Of a DNA stretch of 64,000 bases, positions 24,382-32,565 are shown piece after piece; position 1 is the first letter of the stretch; the number at the start of each line of letters is the position of its first letter. The stretch comes from Bacillota bacterium (GTDB lineage: Bacteria; Bacillota; Clostridia; Lachnospirales; Bianqueaceae), in the NCBI GenBank assembly GCA_017441925.1, contig JAFRUE010000003.1, positions 124,001 to 188,000 on the forward strand, read 5' to 3'. A program made the translations under genes and the position numbers. The notes under the pieces are model-generated. The model searched no databases. It worked only from the letters and a program-made list of their open reading frames with translations, and had not been told where the DNA came from.

Positions 24382-26694
24382 ATGGCCGGAGAAATCAGAA
24401 TCGCCCTTGCGGGCAACCCGAACAGCGGTAAAACAACACTTTTCAACAACCTGACCGGCGCGAACCAGTTCGTAGGCAACTGGCCGGGCGTAACCGTTGA
24501 GAAGAAGGAAGGCAAGCTGAAAAAGTACGATGATGTCATCATCACGGACCTTCCCGGCATCTACTCCCTTTCTCCCTATACACTGGAAGAAGTCGTCGCG
24601 AGAAACTACCTGATCACAGAGCGTCCGGACGCGATCCTCAACATCGTCGACGGTACCAATCTGGAGAGGAACCTTTACCTGACCACGCAGCTCACCGAGC
24701 TCGGCATTCCGGTCGTCATCGCGATCAACATGATGGACCTGGTCGAGAAAAGCGGCAACAAGATCAATGTCGCAGAGCTGTCCCGTGAACTCGGCTGCAA
24801 GATCGTCGAGATCTCCGCGTTGAAGGGCAATGGAATCGCTGAAGCCGCTGAAGCCGCTGTCCAGGCTGCCAAGAGCGGCAAAAAGACCGTTCCGATGCAC
24901 ACCTTCTCCGGTGTCGTCGAGCACGCGCTCGCGCACATCGAGGAAGCCGCGCTTCATGACATCCCCGAAGAGCAGCAGCGCTGGTATGCCGTCAAGATCT
25001 TCGAGCGCGACGATAAGGTCCTGGATCAGCTGAAGATCGCTCCCACCGTCCTCTCCCATATCGAAGAAGACATCAAAGCGGCCGAGAAGGAGCTTGACGA
25101 TGACGCGGAGAGCATCATCACCAATGACCGCTATGTCTATATCGCCTCTATCCTCAAAGGCGTTTATAAGAAAAAAGGCGCCGAGAAGCTTTCTCCTTCT
25201 GACGCGATCGACCGTATTGTAACGAACCGATGGCTTGCTCTTCCGATCTTTGCGGCCGTGATGTTCCTGATCTACGCACTCGCCATGGGTAAATCCCTTG
25301 CAGACGGCGGCGTCGGTATCGGAACTTTCCTGACCGACTGGACAAATGACGTTTTCGGCGGAGAATGGCTTGTGGCCGGCTCTCGCAGCCTGCTGGAGGG
25401 CTGGGGCGCTTCCGAATGGCTTGTCGGTCTGATCTCTGACGGTATCATTGCCGGTGTCGGCGCCGTTCTCGGCTTCGTACCGCAGATGCTCGTCCTGTTC
25501 CTGATGCTGTGCATCCTGGAGGATATCGGATACATGGCGCGTATCGCGTTCATCATGGACCGTATCTTCCGCCGTTTCGGCCTGTCCGGCAAGAGCTTCA
25601 TCCCGATGCTGATCGGTTCCGGATGCGGCGTGCCCGGTGTTATGGCTTCCCGTACGATTGAGAACGAGAGAGACCGCCGCATGACGATCATGACTACCTG
25701 CTTCATCCCCTGCGGCGCCAAGATGCCGATCATCGGTCTGATCGCCGGCGCGCTCTTCGGCGGCAGCAGTCTGATTGCGACCTCCGCTTATTTCATCGGT
25801 GTCGCGGCCATCATTATCTCCGGTATCATGCTGAAGAAGACGAAAATGTTCGCCGGTGATCCGGCTCCGTTCGTCATGGAGCTGCCCGCCTACCATGTTC
25901 CTTCCTGGAAGAATGTTCTCCGCGGGACATGGGAGCGTGGCTGGTCCTTCATCAAGCGTGCCGGCACCGTTATCGTTATTTCTTCCATCATTATCTGGGG
26001 CATGTCCAGCTTCGGAACCGTAAACGGTCAGTTCGGCATGGTTGACGAACTGGCTGCAGACGAAACCCTGTGGACCGACGAGTATGTTGAGAGCGTAGCC
26101 GAGCGTATGGATCTGGAAGCAGATCAGGTCAACCCGATGGATGATTCCATCCTTGCGGACGTCGGCAATTTCGTATCACCGGTCTTTAAGCCGCTGGGAT
26201 TCGGCGCATGGCGTCCGACCGTTGCGACCGTGACAGGTCTTGTCGCGAAAGAAGAGGTCGTCGGTACCTTCGGTGTCCTGTATAACTATGAGGCGGAGAC
26301 CGAGGAAGACGAACTCGACGAGGAAGGATCTCAGATCTGGTCCAATGTTGAAGCCGACTTCAACAATATCTCCGGCGGGCACGGCCGTCTTGCGGCTTTC
26401 GCTTTTATGATTTTCAACCTGCTGTGTGCTCCGTGCTTCGCGGCTATGGGCGCGATCAAGCGCGAGATGAACAGTGCGAAATGGACCTGGTTCGCGATCG
26501 GCTATATGTGCGTTTTCGCCTATATCATCGCCCTGATCGTATACCAGCTCGGTCTGCTCTTCACAGGCGCAGTACAGATCATCGGACTGATCGTGGCCAT
26601 AGCGCTGCTCGCAGGGCTGTGCTACATGCTCTTCCGTCCGTATCACGAAGCTGAAAAGCTGACAGTCGGAACGACTGCGGGGGCTTCAAAATGA
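24382..26694 (+). CDS. feoB: Ferrous iron transport protein B
   Basis: 770 residues, full-length FeoB. The N-terminal G domain has G1 GNPNSGKTT (residues 11-19), NWPGVTVEKK switch, G3 DLPGIYSLSPY and G4 NMMD. A helical spacer leads to the membrane domain with the two Gate motifs, SGCGVPGVMASRTI and CFIPCGAKMPII, whose cysteines line the path. A Glu/Asp-rich cytoplasmic insert (AETEEDELDEEG) lies near residue 640. It imports Fe(II) under iron limitation, controlled by the DtxR-like sites upstream. Confidence 0.97.
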   Translation: MAGEIRIALAGNPNSGKTTLFNNLTGANQFVGNWPGVTVEKKEGKLKKYDDVIITDLPGIYSLSPYTLEEVVARNYLITERPDAILNIVDGTNLERNLYLTTQLTELGIPVVIAINMMDLVEKSGNKINVAELSRELGCKIVEISALKGNGIAEAAEAAVQAAKSGKKTVPMHTFSGVVEHALAHIEEAALHDIPEEQQRWYAVKIFERDDKVLDQLKIAPTVLSHIEEDIKAAEKELDDDAESIITNDRYVYIASILKGVYKKKGAEKLSPSDAIDRIVTNRWLALPIFAAVMFLIYALAMGKSLADGGVGIGTFLTDWTNDVFGGEWLVAGSRSLLEGWGASEWLVGLISDGIIAGVGAVLGFVPQMLVLFLMLCILEDIGYMARIAFIMDRIFRRFGLSGKSFIPMLIGSGCGVPGVMASRTIENERDRRMTIMTTCFIPCGAKMPIIGLIAGALFGGSSLIATSAYFIGVAAIIISGIMLKKTKMFAGDPAPFVMELPAYHVPSWKNVLRGTWERGWSFIKRAGTVIVISSIIIWGMSSFGTVNGQFGMVDELAADETLWTDEYVESVAERMDLEADQVNPMDDSILADVGNFVSPVFKPLGFGAWRPTVATVTGLVAKEEVVGTFGVLYNYEAETEEDELDEEGSQIWSNVEADFNNISGGHGRLAAFAFMIFNLLCAPCFAAMGAIKREMNSAKWTWFAIGYMCVFAYIIALIVYQLGLLFTGAVQIIGLIVAIALLAGLCYMLFRPYHEAEKLTVGTTAGASK

Positions 26695-26897
26695 TCATCT
26701 GGCTCTCTGCGCATCTGGTCGACATCCTGCTCGTCCTTGCGGTCCTGCTTGTCGTCGGACTGAGCGCGCGCAGTATGATTCTCGCGAAAAAAGCCGGACG
26801 TTCCTCCTGCGGCTGCAATTGCTCAAACTGTGCGATGAGCGGTGCCTGTCACGCGAAAAAGTCCGCTAAACAAGCCAATAACCTCCCTAATGGATAA
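26691..26897 (+). CDS. FeoB-associated cysteine-rich membrane protein
   Basis: 68 residues: one membrane helix (residues 7-27) then a basic region and a cysteine cluster CGCNCSNCAMSGAC, ending in a lysine-rich tail. This is the small Cys-rich protein often found behind feoB in Bacillota. The ATG overlaps the feoB stop (ATGA). It may play the FeoC-like or metal-handling role; function not proven. Confidence 0.92.
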   Translation: MIIWLSAHLVDILLVLAVLLVVGLSARSMILAKKAGRSSCGCNCSNCAMSGACHAKKSAKQANNLPNG

Positions 26898-26922
26898 ATT
26901 TGTGCTTTTTCAGTAACAAAGG

Positions 26923-26962
26923 GACCTGTGCAAATGAGCGATCATTTGTCACAGGTCTTTTT
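26923..26962 (+). terminator. feo operon terminator
   Basis: GACCTGTG/CACAGGTC outer stem and AAATGA/TCATTT inner stem around GCGA, with one opposed C/T pair, then TTTTT. It lies 26 bp after the stop of the Cys-rich gene. Confidence 0.92.
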
Positions 26963-27012
26963 GTCCGCATTATGACAGTTCGGTCTGCGGTTCTGTTTTC
27001 TGTCCCTGACTG

Positions 27013-27041
27013 TTGTGATTCCGGCACAGATATGTTATAAT
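27013..27041 (+). promoter_or_regulatory. Promoter of the C39-like protein gene
   Basis: -35 TTGTGA (27013-27018), 17-bp spacer, -10 TATAAT (27036-27041); predicted start near 27048. Confidence 0.7.
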
Positions 27042-27070
27042 AAATTGATTATCTGAATTCTTATTCTATA

Positions 27071-27104
27071 GAAGGAGCTGCCGGCGTCCGTTCCTGCAGA
27101 CGCC
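27071..27104 (+). other. Ribosome site separated from the start codon by a hairpin
   Basis: GAAGGAG (27071-27077) is the only good ribosome site before the ATG at 27117 but is 39 bases away. The hairpin GGCGTC/GACGCC (27083-27104) lies between them and could bring the two closer. An in-frame CTG right after GGAG is the alternative start. Confidence 0.4.
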
Positions 27105-27116
27105 CTGAACATAAAG

Positions 27117-28100
27117 ATGGCAAAGATCCGATCGCGCAGCACACGCATGCTGTGGCGGAAATACAGAGGCAGAATAATCCTGCTGCTGGCTGTTCTGGCA
27201 GCGGAGATATTCTTTCTGATCCATTCCGGCATACAAAACAGGGATAAATCAAGCGGCAGTGCAGTAGGATATGCCGCTACGGTTACACTCGGCACCGAAA
27301 CCGATCCCGGTACTGTCTCAGAATCCGGCATCGCGGGAGAGATGAACACCGAGCCCTCGAGCATGGAATCCGTACCCGAAGAAGAATCCGAAGCAGACCC
27401 CGCCGGGGAATCTAAAGAAGAATCACAAGAAGAATCCACCGCGGAGACGGCGCCGGAATCCCGTACGGAGACGGAAGCGGAGATCCTCGCCCGTCTTCCC
27501 GAAAAGCTTCAGCTGCTCTACAGCAAGAATCCCGATGCACACGATTTTGTTTTCGGATATGAAGAAAACCGCGATAAGGATTTTGAGATCGATCTCAGCG
27601 AATATGAGAACTGTACGGAAGTGCCGCTGCTGCAGCAGTGGGATAAGCGCTGGGGCTACAAAGAATATGCGGACGAACTGTTCGGTCTCTCCGGCTGCGG
27701 GCCGACATGTCTGTCCATGTGTGCAATCTACCTGACGGGCGATCCTGAGTACTCGCCGGAATACATGCGTCAGTTCTCGATCGAAAACGATTATTATGTG
27801 GACGGCAGCGGCAGCAAATGGCTCCTGATCATGGAAGGCGCGGAGATGCTCGGTTTTGATGTAACGGAGATCCCGGTCTACGAAGACAGGGTTTTAGACA
27901 ACCTGGAGGCAGGAAATCCCATCATCTGCATTATGGGACCAGGAACATTCACGACCACGGGACACTTTATCGTGCTTGCAGGCACTGACGACGACGGAAA
28001 TATCACCATAAATGACCCGAACAGTATTACACGTTCATCCCGGACATGGCAGTTCTACGAATTCGAAGACGAGATCGAAGCGATGTGGGTGCTGCGGTAA
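27117..28100 (+). CDS. Membrane-anchored C39-like cysteine peptidase
   Basis: 327 residues: an N-terminal membrane helix (about 20-37), an acidic Glu/Ser-rich linker (about 60-125, with many EES and AES units) and a C-terminal papain-like C39 domain. Its catalytic Cys is C194 in LSGCGPTCLSM, the His is H283 in GHFIVLAG, and the third residue sits in INDPNS. C39-like domains of this 'peptidase_C39_2' type are usually extracytoplasmic, here probably on the outer face of the membrane. Substrate unknown. Start uncertain because of the leader hairpin. Confidence 0.85.
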   Translation: MAKIRSRSTRMLWRKYRGRIILLLAVLAAEIFFLIHSGIQNRDKSSGSAVGYAATVTLGTETDPGTVSESGIAGEMNTEPSSMESVPEEESEADPAGESKEESQEESTAETAPESRTETEAEILARLPEKLQLLYSKNPDAHDFVFGYEENRDKDFEIDLSEYENCTEVPLLQQWDKRWGYKEYADELFGLSGCGPTCLSMCAIYLTGDPEYSPEYMRQFSIENDYYVDGSGSKWLLIMEGAEMLGFDVTEIPVYEDRVLDNLEAGNPIICIMGPGTFTTTGHFIVLAGTDDDGNITINDPNSITRSSRTWQFYEFEDEIEAMWVLR

Positions 28101-28148
28101 AGCATTGCAGCCATCTGCTGCCGCGAAGCGCTGCTTCACATTTGCATA

Positions 28149-28177
28149 TTGTAAATTCCCGCAAACTGTTATATAAT
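28149..28177 (+). promoter_or_regulatory. Promoter of the SPT-like gene
   Basis: -35 TTGTAA (28149-28154), 17-bp spacer, -10 TATAAT (28172-28177), AGGAGG just before the start at 28209. Confidence 0.75.
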
Positions 28178-28208
28178 ATACGAAATTCAGATACAGGAGG
28201 TTCTCTGT

Positions 28209-29375
28209 ATGGACATTTTTGAGAAATGCTATCAGCCGACTCTTGCTTCAGAGATCAAGAAGAAGGGGCTTTATCCGTATTTCCACGCTCTGGAAACCCG
28301 TCAGGACAAGGAAGTCATCATGGAAGGCAAGCGTCGCATCATGCTTGGTTCCAACAACTATCTCGGTCTGACGACCAATCCGGAGGTCATGGAAGCCGGC
28401 ATCAAGGCCATCGAGCAGTATGGAACAGGCTGTTCCGGATCCCGTTTCCTGAACGGCACGCTGAATCTTCATCTCGAGCTGGAGGCCGAGCTGGCCAGGT
28501 TCCTCCACAAGGAAGCCGTGATGACTTTTTCCACCGGTTTCCAGTCCAATCTCGGTATTATCAGCGCGATCGTTGGCCGCAATGACTATATGATCTGCGA
28601 CAGAGAGAATCACGCGAGTATCTACGACGGCTGCAGGCTCAGCTTCGGCAAGATGCTGCGCTATGACCACGCCGACATGGCCGGACTGGAGAAAGCGCTT
28701 CAGCGCGTACCCGAGGACTGCGGCGCTCTGATCATCACGGACGGTGTCTTCTCCATGGGCGGCGACATCGCAAAGCTGCCGGAGATCGTGGCACTGGCCA
28801 AGAAATACGGTGCCCGCGTCATGGTCGACGATGCGCACGGACTCGGCGTCCTCGGCGAAGGCGGCCGCGGCACGGCAAGCCATTTCGGTCTGGAGGACGA
28901 GGTCGACATTTACATGGGCACTTTCAGTAAGTCTCTTGCTTCTCTCGGCGGCTATATGGCAGCGAAGAAAGAAGTCGTCGAATACGTCCGTCATTCGTCA
29001 AGACCGTTCATTTTCTCCGCCTCCATCACGCCCGCAAGCTGCGCCACTGCTCTTGCCGCGCTGCGTTATCTGGAAGCGCATCCGGAGATCGTGACCCGGC
29101 TGTCCGATCTGTCCGCTTATGCCCGCAAGGCTTTCATGGACCGCGGTATTCCGATCCGCCAGTCCACTACGCCGATCATTCCGATCTATACCTATGAGCC
29201 GGAAGAGACGCTCCGCGCCGCAATGGAGATCTATGACCGCGGCGTCTACGTCAATCCGACACTGCCTCCGGCAACGCCCGATCACGAGTGCCTGCTGCGC
29301 ACAAGCTATATGGCAACGCTGACGGAAGAACTCATCGACGAAGCTGTCGGCATCATTGCATCCGTTATTGGCTGA
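28209..29375 (+). CDS. Alpha-oxoamine synthase, serine palmitoyltransferase-like
   Basis: 388 residues, PLP-dependent condensing enzyme. LGSNNYLGLTTNPEV, GTGCSGSRFLNGTL, CDRENHASIYDG, DGVFSMGGD, MVDDAHGLGVLGEGGRG and the PLP lysine in GTFSKSLASLGGYMAA are all clear. The TFSKSLAS(L/I)GG form and the GSRFLNGT form follow bacterial serine palmitoyltransferases more than Kbl (which has TLGKALGG) or BioF. It would join an amino acid such as serine or glycine to an acyl-CoA. No sphingolipid partner genes are adjacent. It could still be glycine C-acetyltransferase; substrate needs testing. Confidence 0.82.
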   Translation: MDIFEKCYQPTLASEIKKKGLYPYFHALETRQDKEVIMEGKRRIMLGSNNYLGLTTNPEVMEAGIKAIEQYGTGCSGSRFLNGTLNLHLELEAELARFLHKEAVMTFSTGFQSNLGIISAIVGRNDYMICDRENHASIYDGCRLSFGKMLRYDHADMAGLEKALQRVPEDCGALIITDGVFSMGGDIAKLPEIVALAKKYGARVMVDDAHGLGVLGEGGRGTASHFGLEDEVDIYMGTFSKSLASLGGYMAAKKEVVEYVRHSSRPFIFSASITPASCATALAALRYLEAHPEIVTRLSDLSAYARKAFMDRGIPIRQSTTPIIPIYTYEPEETLRAAMEIYDRGVYVNPTLPPATPDHECLLRTSYMATLTEELIDEAVGIIASVIG

Positions 29376-29442
29376 TCATCACAGCCGGTCCTCTATATTC
29401 CAAACCAAGTCCGCACCTGCTGCGGCGAAAGGAGAAAGCATC

Positions 29443-30621
29443 ATGAAGAGTTTCCGCAGAATTACCGCGATCCTTCTGGCTTCCGTTCTGATCGCGGGTA
29501 TGTTCCTGACGTCTTGTATGAAGAAAGACGAAACTGCTGAGACATCCGAACCTGCAGCGGAGAGTTCTGTCCCCACCGAATCCTCCAAAGAAGAGAGTTC
29601 CAAGGCCGAAAGTTCCAAAGCGGAGTCTTCCAAGACCGCAGAATCGTCCAAAGAAGAGTCTTCTCAGGAAGAGTCTTCTCAGATTCCTGTCCCTGAAGGC
29701 AACATGAACCTGCTGACCGGTCTGTACAACCTCTCCGACGAGGCTGTCGGCAAGCGTCCGGTCGCAATCATGATCAATAACCATTTCGATTCGCTGCCCC
29801 AGTACGGAATTGCAGGCGCAGATGTCATGATGGAAATGCTGGTTGAGCACGGCATCACCCGTATGCTGGCGATTTTCGGTGACAACACCGAGATCCCCAA
29901 CGTCTGCTCGGTACGTTCCTGCCGGCCTTATTATGCGGAATTCGCCTGCGGTTTTGATGCGATCTATGTGCATGTCGGCGGTTCCAAAGCCGGTAATGCT
30001 ATGATCGCCAGTCTGGGACTTGCAGATTTCGACGGACAGAAAGGCGACTATAACATGTTCGACCGCGATCCCAACCGTCTGCCGTATTACGCACTCGAGC
30101 ATACGATGTATTTCAAGGGCGAAAACGCATGGTGGGAGATCTCCAATTACGGTTACCGCGAGGAACTGCGAGAGACTCATGCCACACCGTGGTTTAACTT
30201 CCGCCTTCCGGACGACTATCAGTCCAATACGACGGATAAGGCTGAACATATCCGGATCGATTTCAGCGAAGACTATTATTACACCGACCTGGAATATCAT
30301 CCTGAGGATCATAAGTATTATAAATTCCACAGCGGAGAGATCCATTACGATCAGAGCACTGGTGAACAGCTTGCCTATACGAACGTTCTGATCCTGCAGT
30401 CGGATGAGTATTATTCCAGCGACGGATACCGTCACATTGACACTATGGGCGGTGAAGGTTACTATATTTCTAATGGTACCTATGAGCCGATCAAGTGGAG
30501 CCGTGAGAGCGAGTATGACCGTATTGAAGTCACCTCTCCCGACGGCAAAGAGATCACCATGAACGCCGGTACGTTCTATATCGGTGTCATCGATTACGAA
30601 ACACCGCTGGTCATCGAATAA
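29443..30621 (+). CDS. DUF3048 (YerB-like) lipoprotein
   Basis: 392 residues from the ATG at 29443 (AAAGGAG upstream). A lipoprotein signal with FLTSC puts the lipidated Cys at residue 25. A low-complexity Ser/Lys/Glu linker follows, then the DUF3048 domain: NLLTGLYNLSDEAVGKRPVAIMINNH, GADVMMEMLVEHGITRMLAIF and SVRSCRPYYAEFA. Family members are surface lipoproteins of Bacillota with unknown function. The stop overlaps the start of the CPBP protease gene (TAATG), so the two are translated together. Confidence 0.9.
   Translation: MKSFRRITAILLASVLIAGMFLTSCMKKDETAETSEPAAESSVPTESSKEESSKAESSKAESSKTAESSKEESSQEESSQIPVPEGNMNLLTGLYNLSDEAVGKRPVAIMINNHFDSLPQYGIAGADVMMEMLVEHGITRMLAIFGDNTEIPNVCSVRSCRPYYAEFACGFDAIYVHVGGSKAGNAMIASLGLADFDGQKGDYNMFDRDPNRLPYYALEHTMYFKGENAWWEISNYGYREELRETHATPWFNFRLPDDYQSNTTDKAEHIRIDFSEDYYYTDLEYHPEDHKYYKFHSGEIHYDQSTGEQLAYTNVLILQSDEYYSSDGYRHIDTMGGEGYYISNGTYEPIKWSRESEYDRIEVTSPDGKEITMNAGTFYIGVIDYETPLVIE
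29580..29690 (+). repeat. Serine/lysine/glutamate repeat linker inside the DUF3048 gene
   Basis: Imperfect 15-base units encoding ESSK, EESSK and AESSK blocks repeat about seven times between the lipidated Cys and the folded domain. It acts as a flexible spacer across the cell wall and could vary in length by slippage. Confidence 0.7.
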
Positions 30622-31553
30622 TGCAGAACTTCCGCAGGGCCGGGATCTTTGCGTTTTCCATGATGCTCGTTATGGTCGTGGGAAGCGTCCTGATCTCGGT
30701 CCTTTTATCTAAGACCGGTTCCGACAGCCTGCTTCTGCAGTACGGGCTTTTCTACGGGCTGCAGTTCCTGCTGCCGATCCTTGTTTATTTTTATCTGACA
30801 AAAGAAAGCCCCCGCGAGGCTCTGCGGGTTCAGCGGCCAAAGGCTTATACTTTTGTGCTCGCGTTTCTGTTCGCGCTGCTCGTCCAGCCTGCGCTCATGC
30901 TGCTCTCCGCCTTCAGCTCGTCGCTTTTTCATAACTATGTCGACGACTCTATGGTTCAGTACCTCGCGCGGCCTTTCTGGATCAGTTTCCTCTGTGTAGC
31001 TGTTCTGCCGGCTTTATTTGAAGAACTGATCTGCCGCGGCATCTTCCTGTCGGGCTGCAAAGATATGAACATCTATGCAGCTGCCCTGCTTTGCGGGCTT
31101 TTCTTCGGGATGCTGCATCTCAATCCGCAGCAGGCTCTCTACGCGGTCTTTTTCGGCGCGTTCTGCGCTCTCGTCGCGATCGGGGCCGATTCCGTCTGGC
31201 CGGCGATCCTTGCACATGGAGTCATCAACGGCACGCAGCTCTTTCTGGCATACCGGCTGACGGATGCCGGCATTGCCGCGGAGGATTCTGCCGTGTCTTC
31301 CGAGGCGCTTGATCTGGCTGCGCCTACCGCGGGACTGCTGATCGTCATTTTCATTCTCCTTGCGATGGCAATCTGGTGTCTTGTCCGGATCTTCTATATC
31401 AACCACCGGGAAGGACTGCTCATCGGCAGAACGACCGAATCCGGCGACGCCCCGATGCCGTTTGCCGGCGCACTGCCGGGGCTCGTGTGGTTTGCCGCGG
31501 CGGCGGTAGTTTTCACCGTCATCTCACTTGTGACCGCCAACGCACCGCTGTAA
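30621..31553 (+). CDS. CPBP-family intramembrane glutamic metalloprotease
   Basis: 310 residues with about eight membrane helices. Motif 1 LPALFEELICRGIFL carries the paired glutamates and Arg, motif 2 FGMLHLNPQQALYAVFFG and motif 3 ILAHGVINGTQLFLA carry the histidines expected for Rce1/Abi-type proteases. Its ATG lies in the stop of the DUF3048 lipoprotein gene. CPBP proteins process membrane or prenylated proteins or bacteriocin-type peptides; the target is unknown. Confidence 0.92.
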   Translation: MQNFRRAGIFAFSMMLVMVVGSVLISVLLSKTGSDSLLLQYGLFYGLQFLLPILVYFYLTKESPREALRVQRPKAYTFVLAFLFALLVQPALMLLSAFSSSLFHNYVDDSMVQYLARPFWISFLCVAVLPALFEELICRGIFLSGCKDMNIYAAALLCGLFFGMLHLNPQQALYAVFFGAFCALVAIGADSVWPAILAHGVINGTQLFLAYRLTDAGIAAEDSAVSSEALDLAAPTAGLLIVIFILLAMAIWCLVRIFYINHREGLLIGRTTESGDAPMPFAGALPGLVWFAAAAVVFTVISLVTANAPL

Positions 31554-31598
31554 CGCGGCCGCAGCCCGGACAGATCACAAATAAACGCAAAAAAGCAT

Positions 31599-31627
31599 TT
31601 GACATTTCTGTAAACCTGTGATATATT
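31599..31627 (+). promoter_or_regulatory. tRNA-Lys promoter
   Basis: -35 TTGACA (31599-31604), 17-bp spacer, -10 TATATT (31622-31627), a near-consensus promoter 51 bp before the tRNA. Confidence 0.88.
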
Positions 31628-31678
31628 TTGATAGCTGACTTCCCGTACGGTCTGTAAAAGGGGACAGTTCAGCAGGCC

Positions 31679-31751
31679 GGGCCATTAGCTCAGTCGGTAG
31701 AGCACTGGACTTTTAATCCAGGTGTCTCGGGTTCAAGTCCCGAATGGCTCA
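31679..31751 (+). tRNA. tRNA-Lys (anticodon UUU)
   Basis: 73 nt cloverleaf: acceptor GGGCCAT paired with ATGGCTC, D arm GCTC...GAGC, anticodon stem CTGGA/TCCAG around loop CTTTTAA with anticodon TTT, T arm with GGTTCAAGTCC. Discriminator A; the CCA end is not encoded. A terminator follows directly and then trmB, which makes a tRNA-modifying enzyme. Confidence 0.97.
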
Positions 31752-31757
31752 CGTAAG

Positions 31758-31794
31758 GCAATATCGAAGCTGCCGGCTTTGGTATTGCTTTTTT
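31758..31794 (+). terminator. Terminator between tRNA-Lys and trmB
   Basis: GCAATA (31758-31763) pairs with TATTGC (31783-31788), with inner AAGC/GCTT pairs, followed by TTTTTT. It lies seven bases after the tRNA and only 34 bases before the trmB start codon. Confidence 0.8.
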
Positions 31795-31827
31795 CTTTCA
31801 GCAACAACAGTCAACAGGAGCCTGATC

Positions 31828-32565
31828 ATGCGTAATCACTTTGTCCGAAACAATGCTGAGATCCTTGCCGCGTCTTCTTATGTCATCCAGGATCCCCCTG
31901 CCCTTCGCGGGCATTACAGGGAGCGGTTGGGTGCCCCGCGCCTGAATCTGGAGATCGGTACCGGGAAAGGCCGCTTCCTGACAGACGCTGCCCGTGCGGT
32001 CCCTTCTGAAGGCTGGATCGGCGTGGAGCGGATCGGCTCAGTCCTGTGCAAAGCCGCAGGGGCTCTTGACAGGCTGATCCCGGCAGCCGCGCTTCACAAC
32101 ATCTGTCTGATCCGTTCCGAAGCGGAAGATCTCCCGGACTATTTTGAACCGGGCGAGATCGACGCCTTGTATCTGAATTTCAGCGATCCGTGGCCCAAGG
32201 CCAAGCACGCCAAAAGGCGCCTGACTTCAGCGCGTTTCCTGTCCCTTTATGAGAGGATCCTCGCTCCGGGAGGTATCCTGTATCTGAAAACAGACAGCGA
32301 TATTCTCTATTCGTTCTCTCTGGAAGAACTCCCCGCCCGCGGTTGGACAATACTTGCCTCGGAGGATGATTACCGTCCGGATGCCGGGGACACTTCCGTA
32401 CAGGCGATCCCGACCGAATACGAATTGCAGTTCCGCAAGGAAGGCCGGCCGATCCATATGCTGCGTGCACAGTGCCCGGCGTCTGCCGGTCAGCCGGAAG
32501 CCGATCATCCGGCTGGCAGCACGCCCGGACGGACGAATGAAGAAGGAGCCGCAGCCCATGCGTAA
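31828..32565 (+). CDS. trmB: tRNA (guanine-N7)-methyltransferase
   Basis: 245 residues from the ATG at 31828 (AGGAG eight bases upstream). The SAM site is LNLEIGTGKGRFL and the family signature is YLNFSDPWPKAKHAKRRLT, where the conserved Asp-Pro-Trp-Pro lies. It makes m7G46 in tRNAs. A 30-residue low-complexity tail (GQPEADHPAGSTPGRTNEEG) follows the domain. The MATE gene begins within its last codons. Confidence 0.95.
   Translation: MRNHFVRNNAEILAASSYVIQDPPALRGHYRERLGAPRLNLEIGTGKGRFLTDAARAVPSEGWIGVERIGSVLCKAAGALDRLIPAAALHNICLIRSEAEDLPDYFEPGEIDALYLNFSDPWPKAKHAKRRLTSARFLSLYERILAPGGILYLKTDSDILYSFSLEELPARGWTILASEDDYRPDAGDTSVQAIPTEYELQFRKEGRPIHMLRAQCPASAGQPEADHPAGSTPGRTNEEGAAAHA

Noticed and set aside
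24325..25896. A 523-codon minus-strand frame opposite feoB
   Set aside because: Antisense shadow of the FeoB codon pattern; no ribosome site and low-complexity Asp/Arg content.
28209..29375. Plain annotation as glycine C-acetyltransferase (kbl)
   Set aside because: The PLP-lysine loop and the GSRFLNGT region follow SPT-like enzymes, and no threonine dehydrogenase gene is adjacent; kept as an alternative only.
29580..29690. Short repeated units that could suggest a CRISPR array
   Set aside because: They are in-frame 15-base codon repeats encoding a Ser/Lys/Glu linker without spacers.
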